Below, one piece after another: positions 42,342 through 56,630 of a stretch of DNA of 64,000 nt; position 1 is the stretch's first letter, and each line of letters begins with the position of its first letter. The notes below the pieces were generated by a model. That model was given only the letters and a program-made list of their open reading frames with translations. It made no database searches and was not told where the DNA came from. Source of the DNA: Setoptus koraiensis (taxonomy: Eukaryota > Arthropoda); NCBI GenBank assembly GCA_048013815.1, contig CM106586.1, forward strand, positions 9,610,001 to 9,674,000. Reading direction: 5' to 3'. The position numbers and the translations under genes are program-made.

Positions 42342-45300
42342 ATAGTTTAGTGTTTAGACAAAATCGATGAAAAAAGTTGAATATATATTGTTGAAGAAAT
42401 AAATGGTTGGGACGCTTATCACATTATTTGATAATGAAGTTCCCATCATTGTAAATATAGCTTGTAATCATCTTTGTACTTTTCTCTCAAAATGCTAAAT
42501 CAATTCAAGTTCCGAGGCGAATACTTGATCGCCTTATCACTAAATAAAATTCTATAAATGCACACAGCTCAAGAAAAGTAGATCAGATTAAACATTAACA
42601 CAAGCCCCGGCAATGCTGAATGTCATTTCACTCGTAATCCAGAGGTCATAAACAAACTATCATTGGGTACATGATAGTATATTGCTTGGATATTGATTTA
42701 ATCTGGACATGTTATTGTAATGTCTCTGCAAAAAAACTGTATCGTTCTCCATGTTCGCCATCGGAATCGGCACAACATAATCGACTTATCGGGGCTTATT
42801 GGTGATTACATAAGTACCGCATCAGTTCACCATAAGAACTCGTCTTTTGTTTAAGTGCTACAGATGTCTAAATTGGTCACGATGGGCGAACTTAAGAAGA
42901 TGAGCCAAATATGTATAGTATCAATACTATAGTTCTCGGTCAATTCCATCTTTCTATCTCAACCTTTATCTTAGTAAAGGTTATTCTTAGCAAGCGTGTG
43001 TTGAGATATCGCTTTCTAACAGACATGTCGTTGACGTCCTACGTCATTCATGACACTGGAATGATGTGGCTAAGGCCATAACGGTATTGCATCAGAATAT
43101 ATTTTTTAACAAATTAATTACTTATATGCACTAATAACTTCATCACTGATTAAAACTATACATAGTAAGTATTTTTTTAATCAAACAAATGTTTTGGGGC
43201 ACTATTAATCAAGTATCCGCCATGACCACAACAAAAAGGTAAATTGTGTAGTTTGTGATCATTATAATATGTAGTGTGGCATCCACACCGAATAACGGCA
43301 CCTACGATAATAATGACTTTACCACACCATCATCGAAGACACCGCCTGGACTGACCACATGCCGACTATAGGCTCAATGTAGTCAAATTAAGGGCTTGCA
43401 AACTACAGTTAAGCGCCCAACTGTGGTTCATACACTTTTCAATATTTTCTCTATTTTACTAATGACTGTCTATTTTGTTGGTGGCATTGCAGTGAAATCC
43501 TCTCACTCTATTTGATCAAATTTGGAAAAAGTGTGACTAGTGGTATAATATCTTCTTATGCTCTCGTGCCATGGATGAGTCGTTTGATTATTTAAGCACG
43601 ACATGAAGCGGATTAGCATTATGGCATGTTAGTGTTTTTGTGAAATGTACTCTCTGCATTTGGCCGGTGGCTTAAGGAGAGAGCTAGAGAGTGAGTGAGA
43701 CTAGAACTGGAAATAAAAATAGAAGAACTGGTGTACTACTGGTCTACTTGCATGCGCCAACCAGCATAACAAGTAGACTCATACATCGGAAGTCAATGGC
43801 CGTGCCCAAGGCTAGATCAGGGATTCGGTGTTTCTCACTTGTTGATTGGCCGACTGTTGCCTGAGTGTTGTGTCTACTATGAATGCAAATTGAGATAATT
43901 AACAGTAGTAGTGGTACTACTGCTAGCAACGGTAGTGTTAACTTTTTGGTGTTTGTGGAGGTAATATGGATGGCAGTGATGTTTGTAATGGTGGCAGGCT
44001 AGTAGTTGTGGTGGCAGACGATGTTGATGTTGGTCAGTATTAACGGTTACTGTCCTCGATAGAAGTTAGCACCCTACCTAATCGCAAACTCATCGACATT
44101 ATCTTGGTTGGCCATTTCGTTGGTGTTGATCATCAGTAGTAGAGTGTTGATTGTATGCTGTGTGTTGGCCAAATCGGATGCTTAAGTTTTGTTGAAGAAT
44201 AAGAAGCAAGCGTCCATTTTGATTCGTTTATTTGAGACGATAGATAGACTCTCAACAATGAATGTAACAAAAGCAACAACAACAATTGAAGTTTGTACTT
44301 TGAAGATGGCCAAAGTTATGGCCAAAAAACAAACAACTTTCTCGATGACTACAACAACTATAGAAATGGCTAGACTAATAAGATGCAGAGTGAGCAATAG
44401 AAAGGAGAAGTATGTTTCTTTCTCCGGCTACTTTCACAAATGAATATAATTTTGTTGTTGTTAGAAGCTGCTCAAAGATCAGTCATTCCTTTTTCCTTTT
44501 CTTTGTCAGCGTCCAATACAGCAAACACTCGCAGCGCACACATACACTCTCAACCGATATGTTTTGTCCGATTCAGTGAGGTTCTCCATATTATTAATAA
44601 GTTACGGGGGAATTGTGTCCAATCAATCACTTTCATCTCATCTCCGTTATCTAACATGGCTACATCGGCGAGTGTGTGTGTTGGTAAAGTTGTTTGGATG
44701 TGAAAATGAATAAAGAGTTATATCCGTATATCGTTGAGACGGTTGCTAGACTAATAATAAGCTTCACGTTCCTGGCTGATATTTATTTTAAATTAGTCAC
44801 CATTCATCGTTGATTGCGATAATAGATTAAAATAAAATGTTGGCGATATGATGCAATTCGCAGGCGACAATGTTGGCCCAATTGATTGGAGTGATTAAAA
44901 CGGTCACAATGGAAACAAAAGTGAGCTAACGTTCGGTCACGAATCAATGTTGGGCATAACACTTTGTGCACAGTGTATCGTCACCGGAAGACACACGCAC
45001 AAACACATAACTCTGCTGGGAGAGATTTGGCGCGCTAAATGTCTGTGCCGTAGCACATATTACATAAATATTTGTGTGAATATGCGCAGTGTGCTCTAAC
45101 CGCAAGTGACACAATATTTACATTTGGCAGTCCCAATTTAGCACACAGATTTTGCACAATTTGTACCAGTCTGAGCGCATGGCTCTGGGCAACTTGCATG
45201 TTCTGCGAGCACCGAACTGATCGGCAACACCGATAAGAGCAACGGTCATTTTCATTTATAGTATTAGCGGTAATCTTTTCGATTGAGATTTTTCTTCCAT

Positions 45301-48300
45301 CGTCGGATATCGTTAATATTATATTTGTTGCTGCACTAGAAAAAAATTCGAGCATGATTTTAATAAAAATTCATTAATTAAATTAATGAATTTTACTATC
45401 AAGATGAAGGCTTTTCACCGTAATACCCAATATGAGAAGCAATCGAGAACACACACACACACACATAGGACATACGAATATAGGCAATAGTTTGGTCTAA
45501 ATTGGATTTTTGAGCCTCGGAAACAGCCAAATACCACTGGCAAACAAATAAAATTGTTTGTGGAAATAGATAAGGAGATAAATAATAGAGTAATAAATAA
45601 AGAACTATATATTGTGTATCTTTAGCCATGAGATGAGATTAGACTAGAGGCTAGACATAGATGAGTTAACGAAACAATTATTCCTAATCAAACATGAATG
45701 CGCACACAGCCAGCACAGCCAATCAACGAGGCATTTGAATTAGCTGTTGCAATAGGTAGTTGGCAAGTTATTATTCAACGATGATCGAGGTGTTTGGTCA
45801 ACCATAGTTTAGCCTGCTAATATCTATTAAACATATGTTCATACACGATGGCTTATGCAAACAAATATTCCCATTACTAAACTAATATCATCTTTAAGCT
45901 GAGACTAATCGCTCCAATGGGTTACACTTGCCCCTGCTCTCTGTTCTACCATCAATGCTTCCAGGATACCAGATAGTAACTTATTTCTCTCTCACTCATT
46001 TATTTTCAACTATATATGCCGATACTTTCATCGGAATAACCCGGAGTCATGGCGGAAAATAAATGATACCCCATACACAATCAAACTGTGAATGCCGTTC
46101 AACGTCTAAACCGAACTGTTCTAGCAAGCCGGTCAATCTACAGGGTGTCCTAGAAGTTGTCTTCTTTTCAAAGTAAAAATCGGGAAAAAATGGCAATCTT
46201 TACTTTTGTATCACTCTAAGAGTTGGCACTTACACTCACACCCACACGCAACTTGTAGCAGAGTTGGAGAAAACAAACACACAAATGCACACATGACATC
46301 ATGTAGCTTGAGGCAAAATCAATATTATCTTCATCATCAACAACTTCAATGATAACGCCATTGGACCAATGGCTTCCACAAAGACTGGTAGCGGTGACTC
46401 GCAAGAGAGTTTCTCTTCAATCGTTAAGAATAAATACACATACACACACACACACACTTTCTCTTGCATATACTTGGACTCTTCGGTCAGCAGGATATTT
46501 GGACAGTTTTCAGAAGCGTTCAACGAAGTTGCAGAATAATACATTGCTGCTGCTGCGGGTTCTTCTTCCGTGGCATTTTTTCCTTCATATTGCTGGGTGC
46601 AACCAATCAGATAGTATTAACTCAATTTATTACTCATAACCCCTTTGAAAGCTGCGCTCTCTTGTTCTGTTATCTCCATCTGGAGATAGTTAAGCGACTA
46701 ACTATCGAGGAATTAATCGTCGTATCTTGATTAGCATAACAAGAAAGTGAAAATAGACCCACGGAACAGTAGGAGTTGACCAAAAATTAGCAACAAGAAC
46801 TAGCTTAAAGTTGTATTCAAAGATAAGAGAAAGTTTACTCAAGAAGAAAATGTGTACAGAAGGAACAATGTGGGTAACGATAACTCTCTGTGGAACAAAT
46901 TTATCTTTTTTTCTTTTTCATTCCGATCATATCCGTCATATTTGTACCACTGTGTTTGTACATAACACAGAGGATGCATAAAAACAACACAGTATACAGT
47001 ATAAGCTTGGAATATATAATAAGCAGTTTAACTAGGCATGCTCATGGGTAAAAAAAGATAGCTACCTATTATCTTTGCTCATTTTGAATCATTATCATCC
47101 ATCAGATTGATTTAGTTGTGGAGGAAGTACATCTAGCATCACAAACACACACACAAACTAACTAGGGAGTATGGCTACTATATAGTTTAGTTGCTACCAC
47201 TTGGCCAGGATAATAATTTAAGTCAGACAGTAGCTGTAGCAACGGACAGAAGATAAACAAAGAACTCGCAACTACTAACGTTACTTCGACTTGGGTAGTC
47301 AACTATCTCGCTAGCTCGCTAGCTCGCCAAGGAATGGTCAATCTGGATTAGCGAGTTTCCATCGGTGTATCGATGGTCTCTTGCTAACCACATACACCAG
47401 ACGCATTTATAACCACAATATCAATTGTCTAAAAAATCTATTCTAATGTGGTTGTCCTGTACACTAACAAGCTTATCTCTTGTCGGGGGTGATAAAATCT
47501 ACAAACGTTCGTATACAGAATAGAAGCGAATTGATCAACCACTATGAGCTAGTAACAGCCCAAACAATCTTTGTAGTTCCAGTCACTGGTCGATGACCAG
47601 CGAATTGGCTGCATGTGGTGTGGATGTTGCAGTTAGCTTCATCACAAACTAAAATATTATTGGAATCAATACGATCTAATGAGAGTAATATATGCGCCTA
47701 TGCTACTAATCTGTTTATCATAATGGTTGCTCGGTTTGCCCCTTGCCCATTCAATTGGCTTGCCAAAAAGATTATTGTATCTGCTGTGCCTGTGCTGCAG
47801 TAGACCAATCAAAAGTTCACCAAACCTAATCAAATAATGAGACTGGGAATCAATCGATGTTTTCGAACTTCGTCATTCGAATAAGCAAACATATAAAGAA
47901 TCAAGCCACTTGAATGGATGCAAATAAAAAATGGATATACTAAAGTCAATAGATAAAAGTGAAAAAGTGGAATAGCTGCGCCTGCTTCGAAAGAAGACAC
48001 TGGACTTTTCTGTTTCATCAGTTGCAAGCGTTAAACATGATAGACATTTCACTTGTAGAGTCGATCATGCTGTTCAAACTGACTCAGTTCATTGATTGCC
48101 TTAATCAACACTCTCTTTCGAAGCCCAATATAGAGGGAAGAGGCTGTAGTATTGGTGAGCCAGCTAGCAAGCACCAAGAAATTACAAGAAATTAAAGTTA
48201 TTATAGAATCTATTAAAATGAAAGTAGTTGATATTTAACGTTAGACTCATTAGACTGAAATAAGGATAAAGTTGCTACTTAAGAACTGGCGCACTAGATT

Positions 48301-49100
48301 GCTTCCATCGATGCAACAAGAATGTTGATGTAGTCTTCTGATGATGATTCAAGCTAATCTTAGTTTGATCAGCGGACAGCAATGAGCGAGAGAGCTCTTC
48401 ATCATCATTAATCGACAAATAAACAGCCAATACTATTCATCGTCAGATTAACAGTTGTTCGTCGTTAATGATGATCATGACCACGCTTGGAGATGCGAAG
48501 TAATGTATTAGATAGATAGGAGAGCAACATCAAATTAGATCATAGTGCAGAGATCTGCATATTCCATGGACTAACAACCTGAAAAGAGACCACTACACTA
48601 TCTGGCTGACTGATAACTCTGTCAATAGAGCCTAGATTCAATTGGTATGTGGACAAACATTGGTTGTGTTTGTTTTAAAGTTCAATACGACTGCTACTAT
48701 TACTAGTTAGCCTGAATATGGTCACAGCTGGAAGCAGTTGTAAGTAATAAACGAGGATTGTGTATGGTTATCATTTAGTAGAATGTTTATCAGAATGATG
48801 AGTTGATTGTTAGTTGTTTACAATGTACTGTGTCAGCGGTGCTACTAACTGTACAGGTGACTAACAACCTTTAAATTTGGAACCTTAGCGCTTGATTGAA
48901 TTAATAGTTGCCCAATTTGGTTAAAGGAGTTCGCAAGATGACAATCTTTCTGTACTTTGCTCTTCACAGCTAATTTTAGACAAAATCAGCCATTTCCAGC
49001 GATTACACTAAACACTTGCACACTATGATAATTAGTCCATCGATAGGCGATAATGGACAGTCACCAAACTAGTTGATCGGAGCTTGTAACGACGATACCA
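42342..49100. other. AT-rich gene-free stretch, left part
   Basis: No gene recognised. It may hold the promoter or an upstream exon of the chitin-binding gene. Contents seen are short CA runs (about 45449-45466 and 46438-46458) and a palindrome at 45366-45394. Small open frames show no domains. Confidence 0.5.
45366..45394. repeat. AT-rich palindrome, 14-bp arms
   Basis: AAAATTCATTAATT, a single A, then AATTAATGAATTTT. Confidence 0.95.
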
Positions 49101-49800
49101 AACAATCAAACATGGAAGAGACAATTGAAATGGAAAGCAAGTCTATCAAATTACAAGTCATCCATTGGCATCGGAATGATGGCTGAAGGTGGTGGCCTAG
49201 ACAAGCGGCGGCTACTATCGAAAGGCCCCAACAGCAACTTGAGTGAGCCGTATATCACGGGCGATCACATTTTTATCGGCCGGGCACCAGTGACGACAGG
49301 CCAGAGAGATGGGCACACAAAGCCGCCTAATAATAATAGAGTCATCAATTTATCTTGTCTTTATATATAGCTTGGTGGGTATATCATCAATTGGTTGGAT
49401 TTCTCTCTCGCTCCTACTCATTCAAAACTGAGAGTCGATATATAGACACACATTGTATAAGATGCATGGGTATACTATATAAGGCACACATTGAAAGAAG
49501 ATGAAAATTTTCGAATTGCAACAACAACAGCAACAACAATAGGCAAGAAAGTGACGAAGGGTCATTGGTTTCATTATAACAACTGGCTGGCCAACGGCAG
49601 CATCAGTGCTATATTCATATCTTCTCCAACACCATCATCGCCGTTACAACAACAGCAACTACAACTACTGCTACTTTTACAACAACCACCACTGTTGCGT
49701 CATCATAATAAGCAGCATTATAATAATTTGATCGAGGCGAATATGCTGAGGGGATGAATTAATAGTAGTGTGCATCCACGAATAAAGAGATTACGATGAG

Positions 49801-49802
<2 letters not shown>

Positions 49803-49837
<35 letters not shown>
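49803..49837. repeat. (CT)n microsatellite
   Basis: About 17 pure CT units. Confidence 0.97.
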
Positions 49838-49840
<3 letters not shown>

Positions 49841-51651
49841 TTTCATTCAACATTCGAATAGTCTATCAAGCGTCTGCTGACCATAGAGAGAGAAGGTGAT
49901 TTGTGCAAGCTTTGGTCACCATCACCTGATAGGAAAGGCCATAGATTGATGCTATCATTATCTTGCATCGGCACCGACGGTAGCATCTATGCATGGTTAC
50001 ATCATCATAGCAGTGGTCTTTGTTGCGCTGTAGTGTGGTGCAAAGTAGTGATCATCTCTGATACACGTTGTTGTTGTTGTTGCTGCTAGTTTATCGGCGC
50101 CGAAGTCACTAGACTCATAATTAAGTTGACTGTGTGCGATCATAGTTCACATACTATCACAGAGATTTATTATGATCAAAATCATTGAATGAAGTAGCGG
50201 AATCACATACAGTGGACAGCCGACAGCGATTGACCTATGGCCAGTCATTGGCCAGATTATGGCCTCTACCGCAATATACACTAGTACCAAGAGAGTTAAC
50301 CAATAAATCGACAATATAAATATATCTCGAGGCCAACAATTGAGCGGTCAAAGTTGTTGTCACACACTTATGCAACAATAAAGATCATCATTATGATTGA
50401 CCGTTTATAATAGCTCACACAGCATACAACAAGTGTGATAATCTAATCTTCCTAATGCAATCACACGCACAATCACGCTGGCAAGATCGTGTTCGTTCAA
50501 ATTCGAGTCATCACCGTGTGGCGATGATCGTGATCAAGGTAGGACTCAGTTGAGCGAGATAAGAAATTTATGGTCGCTATTTAGTGGGAGTGAGAGTGAG
50601 TGCTCATTGTCCACGATACATGGTATTTGATTCCCGTCGCTGTATTCGAGTCAAGTTTATGTGTCCATCATGTGGCCGATACCGGGACACCGCTGGCCAC
50701 TGGCCGGTTGTCTGGCCAGTGGTTTGCATGAGCGTGATAGGCATTGCGTAACTGTGCTAAAATAGAAACTGAATTTGTTGTTGTTATTATTGTCTATTAT
50801 TGACTATTTCCATCGGCGCTCGGGAAGCTCAACGAAAGAGATGATTGAACGATAGACGACTATTACTCTCTCTCTCCCTATCTCTTGTCTCTAATCCCTG
50901 GCTCGTTGTTTGATGCTGCAAACAACAAACAACAACAACACTGACAAGTGTACAACACTGACAAACAGCGCGTGCCTGGCATATTATTTATAAGCTACAC
51001 ACACACAGTGTGCATAGCAAATGTACATGCGATTATAATTTGTATCAAGCGAACAAGAAAACGATGATGGATTAGTCATATAACTGCTGCTAATACAGTG
51101 GCAAGCTAACTCGGCCTGTCTGCACCACTGGCTAGAGAGACACAATGAATGGCGCCGTTAATCAGGTGGCCTTCATCTAATTATATTTATAGTTTTATTC
51201 ATCACACCGGCGATGCTGTTATTCGTCATGCGTTAGAGCTTTGGGCAAAATCAAAAAGTAAAGTCTTATGCATACACAGAGCGAGCATAGAAGATTGATT
51301 ACGAGCATGATTCAATCTGTGATCTGTTAATGGTGGCCGAAAAGAAAAACATCATCATCATCACAGAAGTCGCTTGCTGCTAATCAGATTGGCGAGACTC
51401 ATCAATCTCGCTATGAAGAAGCCAGTGACGATGACGACGACGACGACGACGACAAAAGAAGACATGAGATGCGGATCAATCTCATTAGCTCGTCGCCATT
51501 GATTGTATGATACTAGCCCCAAGTAGCAGCCTATTTCAAAATATGATGAAAGCTCGAGATCATTCAGCACAGCAAACAAATCAGATCCTCGGGCCTGTTA
51601 CACACATGCAATAATAACAAATATCTATTTGCATCAAGAGCATACAAATAG

Positions 51652-51671
51652 GCACACACGCGCGTGTGTGC
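51652..51671. repeat. 20-bp perfect palindrome of alternating purine/pyrimidine
   Basis: GCACACACGCGCGTGTGTGC is self-complementary without spacer. CAAATA and TATTTG words flank it, giving a wider imperfect inverted repeat. Alternating CA/CG of this type can adopt Z-DNA. Confidence 0.95.
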
Positions 51672-51776
51672 TTATAAATAGATGTATTTGAATAACTTTC
51701 AAGCTGCGGATTAATCACACGCAACTAGGTTATCGCTGAGGGCCATCTAATTTCTATATTCTATATTCTGTTTTCT

Positions 51777-51802
51777 TCTCTCTCTCTCTCTCTCTCTCTC
51801 TC
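51777..51802. repeat. (CT)n microsatellite
   Basis: About 13 pure CT units. Confidence 0.97.
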
Positions 51803-53593
51803 CCTTCGCCAACCTCATCTACTTGTGTGTGTTTTTACCGTTATATAGAGCTATATAATCAAGAGTCGGCACTAGATTGATGGCACAGGTAGTTTGGCCA
51901 GCTAGCCGCCGACTCGCGTGTAGTCGAGATTCTGGCGCGCGCTCTGGTCAATGAACCCATTCAGTTAGTGTGTGAACAACAGTTTAAAAGTGAACAAACA
52001 GTTGCAATTGATTGATGCCAATGATACTTGCATGGATGATACACACAAACACAACAGTGCAGCTCGCTCTAATAATGATACAAGTAATAAATAAGCTGGC
52101 AAGAGCAAAATCTGCTCTTCATTGGCATCGAATCAAAAGTACCGTTGCCCGGAGCGCAACATGAGGCGCCCGAATGCTCTTGGTCGACCGAGTTACGTAA
52201 CAAAGGCAATCATTGCGCAACACAGACAACAAGTGCGACAACAATGGAGAAATATCAGAAATGAATGACAACGTTCGCCAGAGGCCGTATGCACAACAGT
52301 GCCTTAGTGTTGGTGTGTTGGTCGGCGTTGCGACTCACGAGGATATCCTTTTATGTCAATCAATCGATCATTTCTTTTGAAGGTATGACCAATAGTAAGA
52401 GCAGACACAAAATATTAGCATATTATATGGCGTCACCATGCCCATTACGGGCGAAAATCTTCGTGTAAATATTGCTATGACCCTTAGGTAATAGCAGCCA
52501 CAACCTGTACGAGTGGCTTTCGTCAGAAATTAGTCATTCCTAGATATTCACATGGCGAATATGCCACGCTTGTTGTTGTTGCTGCTGCTGTTGTTGGCTA
52601 TTTATAGCCGCCTCTTTCGATACAACCAGTAAGCCCGTTTTGTTGATACGATTTGAGGTTATTCGGGACGAAGACAACAGAGACAGACTAATGATTCTGG
52701 CTTGTCTTGTTTTGTTGTGTCATCCGTCCACATAAACCACCGTGTCTATGTGCTTAACTGGACATGATATATTTGATCTTTGCAAACAACATACCACGCC
52801 GTTATCATCTCTCTGTGTCCGATTACTGCTGAGCTGATTAAGCGCACAACAAGCATGGCCGGCGGAGGGTGCAAACTAGCGTCTCTTTCGCTTTTTCAAT
52901 TAAATCATCACATCTCGTTGCGAGAATTAGCTTTAATCATAATTAATATGCTATCATTAACGGTTAATACCTCATGTTTGATCAATCAAACGAATCAAAA
53001 GAATTCATTAGCAATGGTTCCTTATGGATGATGGTTTAATTGACTGAATGGGCAGCGTTATAAGTTGCGAGGCGAGTCAGCGCGGCTCTCTGGCCGGTGG
53101 TGCTAATCTCTTTTAATCGATACCACAGCAACAAATTAATTGTTCCTGTGGTTGTTATCTATTTTCATCAATTGACGGTGGCTTGTGATTCTAATTAGCA
53201 GATGCCGACGACCCTAGCTCAATGTCGCTGAAACCCATTGCATAGTGCCCAGTTAAGTGATGTCTCATCGACATCAGCACCGGGATAGTTATGCAATGCC
53301 AACGCAAATAGTTTTGCGTGCAGCAATCTCATCTTGGCCAAAGTGTATTATACATGTAGTAGTAGAGCCAGAGATGAAGTGTTGCAATTATAGCAAAACG
53401 AGTGTCGGTCGAGCAAACAACACACAGTCGCCAATATATAATAAAAAGAAACTTTGACGTCAAAATGACTGTTGGTGTTGCTGCCTCTGTTTGCTCTCTT
53501 ATGCGCACTGTTAACAAAGGTCCTTCAACTAGATGGTAGTCGAGAGGAGATCGTCAAAACACGCGACCAGCTTCGAGGGATATATATATTTAG

Positions 53594-53618
53594 CGAGAGA
53601 GAGAGAGAGAGAGAGAGC
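53594..53618. repeat. (GA)n microsatellite
   Basis: About 12 GA units. Confidence 0.95.
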
Positions 53619-54743
53619 AGAGATAAATTCATAGCTTAATCATGATGACTGCTTTCAATCTATCCCTCACAATGAATGAGCTTTGCGGCCGGCGCTGCTG
53701 CTGCTCACTCGAGGCTAGTTGAGGCATTACTACATTTAGTTGAGATATTATTAATGCTAAAAGAGAGACTTAAAACCCCTTCAATGAGCTTTATTATATG
53801 ATGAGGTGAGCTAAATGACGGGCTAACATCTCGAGAGAGAGAGAGTTGAATATCATGACGATATAACAATATAATAGTAATAATAACAACGATGATTATC
53901 CGCCTCGAGTCAGGTCCACTTTAGTCGTTTGCAATAAGCATTATTCTGTATTTTTTCTTCATATTTTCATACTACATAATTCATCGCATATACATGTATA
54001 CTATTAGTTTGACCACTAAACTTGCCACCAAGCTATCATGAGATGTGATCACACAGACAAGAGAAAAGAGCAAATTGAGATGCATGATCTTTGTTAAGCC
54101 ACCTCAGAGATTGACCACCGACAGAGTGTTCACATCAAAATCTCGCAAACACGCTAGCCATTCAGTCGGTCTGGCCAGCCAACTGACCAGGCCAGACAAA
54201 CAGTCGGCCAGCCAGCCAGTCAGTATTATCCGTAATCTGTTTGCCCCTCTCTATATATCTATCTCTATATACATTTCTGTGTGTACTCAGTATTCACTCA
54301 GCTGGCCAGAAGCAGAGCAAATTAGGAATGCGCCTAAACAAGCCATCAAATTAAATAGTTTTTTTCTTCTTTATAAAAAACAACATCAGGTAGCAGCATA
54401 TTATAATTATTATGCTTGATCGGGCCAACAATCAACTACTACTGCCACTGGCCACAATGGCGGTGGGCCATGCTAATGCGGCACATATGCAAATGCTGTT
54501 CGTTGTATGTTTCGCTATTAATGGTCGCTTTAGCTTGTTGCTGCTGGATATTGTTATTCAGCTTTGAGAAAACTTAGTGAAAAACTTGAGCACTAAACTG
54601 GTGCTTTGAGTAAACCATAGATGATCTACAATATGTGACCAATGAGCTGCACAAGTACAAATGGTTAGCTCAATGACGCTTCGACCAACAATTAACCTTT
54701 TGAGGAGTTGGCCGATGAAAAGCCATTCTTCTCCATTTTGCAG

Positions 54744-54798
54744 GTCTCTCTCTCTCTCTCCCTCTCTCTCTCGCTCTCTCTCTTTCTCTCTCGCTCTC
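54744..54798. repeat. Interrupted (CT)n microsatellite
   Basis: CT runs interrupted by CC, TT and CG dinucleotides over about 55 bp. Confidence 0.95.
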
Positions 54799-56630
54799 TA
54801 ACCATTCTGCAAATAACTTCGCTCGACTCCTCTGTTGATGATGACACAATTGCGCGAGCTCATCATACACGCACCGCGACTGTATGTCATCAACAAATCT
54901 AACTTAAATTATCTCGGCCATTCAAGCAATGGCGTCTCGACAAATCATGACACTTTTCTCCACTTACCTTTGCTTGTCCTCGTGTGGGAGCCCATTTTGC
55001 TCGATCTAAAGGGCCGGTGTTGTTTGTTTATCGTCGTAGGACACCAAATGGTGATGCCACTGCTGACTTTCTTTATAGTATGTCGTTGGTGTGTGGTCCG
55101 CCACCACCTATTGGTCAACTTTTACCTGACTTGTAACGTTCAATGTGACGTTGTGTGTAGCCGTCACAAGCCACTCATTCGATGCTTGCGTTGCCGCTTA
55201 TAGCTTGCCCAAGGTGTCCTGACCAGTCCTGATAGGGGCCAATTTACGTCGGTTTATTGCTACTGAAGATTGTTTTTATTCATATACTGATTTCGATGTA
55301 TAATACCTGCTGTACCGTTGTTTTCTATTCGATCGTAGTTTTTTGTGTTTGTGTCTTGCTGAAACAACATCAATAAATCTTTGTTTGCTTCTATCAAGTT
55401 GCTTGCACAATTACTATACGTGATGCAATAGTGGAACTAACAACTTTCAAGGTATAGAGAGTTATGCAAATGTATGTACGATGTGTCAATTAGCTGGCTG
55501 CTTCTCTCAAAATGTACTTGTCTTCTGTTGGCCGGTGAGTTCTGACAATTAATGATGATTCTTGTTCACTTGTTGTTGACCATCATCGAACTTTCAGTTG
55601 TTGTAACAATTTTTGTTGCTCCATACCGTATACTGTGTGCTGGTGTTAATACTACTGTTGCTATATCCCCGATATAGTGATGAATGAATAAAATCGACCG
55701 CTTGAATCAACAAACATAAAAATAAGGGAGGGGGTGAAGGTGAAAGGCAATTTCTGAGGCGAAGAGATAAAGAAAAATACGATAATATAAACACAAGCTA
55801 AATTATATTAACGGTGGCGCTTACTTTCTTCGGGCCAATATAACTCTAACTCTAAATAGTATCCAACAAACTTTCTCCCTTCGCCGTCATGTCCACTCTC
55901 GATACTCAACCTCACTACTTCATCTCAAGAAGGAGGCGGTCATTTATCCTACGCTCCACCTTTATTCATAACGACGATAAAATTGCAACGGTCTATGTTA
56001 GTCGCTTTTAACGGCAAACTGTTAACCGCTGAGGCATCGAATCGCTCACGCCATCAAGAGAGTAACGGGAGGAGTCAACGGATTCAATAGACCGAAGCTA
56101 ACAGCAATAGACTATTAGACTGACCACCGACCTTCGTCATGCTGCACAATGAAGTGAAAAACACTATGCCTAGCCAGAGGTGCTACATTTTTGGCTAGAC
56201 CAACACTTTTACACCCACAAACATGCTACTGAAGATGCGAATTTTTTTGCAGCGTTCAACTAGCCAAATCGCTCTATTTGGCTTCTGGTCATTTAAATCA
56301 ACTGGGTTGGCGCCATCTACCTGCCGATTAGGCAAAGTGGAAATCTGTATGCTGGCATAGATACTGTTGCTGAATGGAACGAAATGAGTTGTAACCATCT
56401 AGTCACTTTCCCATAATTAATCCGAGAATTGAAAGATTAGTCGGCAAAGAGAGATACTGGAATTGGGAATCTATCAACTCCCCATTTGTACGCTAAATTA
56501 ATTAAATGGTGTATTTACATGTAATGATTGACTTGAGCGTTGTATTAATTTCACTTGATCTTTCTTAGGAGGTAGTGGTGGTTGCGAGTATCAAGAACAA
56601 ATTTAGATTATCATCATTATGATCCTTTTC

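Larger units (their letters stand above)
49101..56630. other. AT-rich gene-free stretch, right part
   Basis: No gene recognised. It contains CT/GA microsatellites and one CA/CG palindrome, listed separately, plus CAA/CAG-type runs near 49515-49690. One TTACGTAA lies at 52193-52200. The right end is the 3' flank of the CD36-like gene. Confidence 0.5.

Noticed and set aside
43744-43929. Minus-strand 61-codon frame with a hydrophobic start
   Set aside because: Begins with TTG, not ATG, and no supporting exon or homology was seen.
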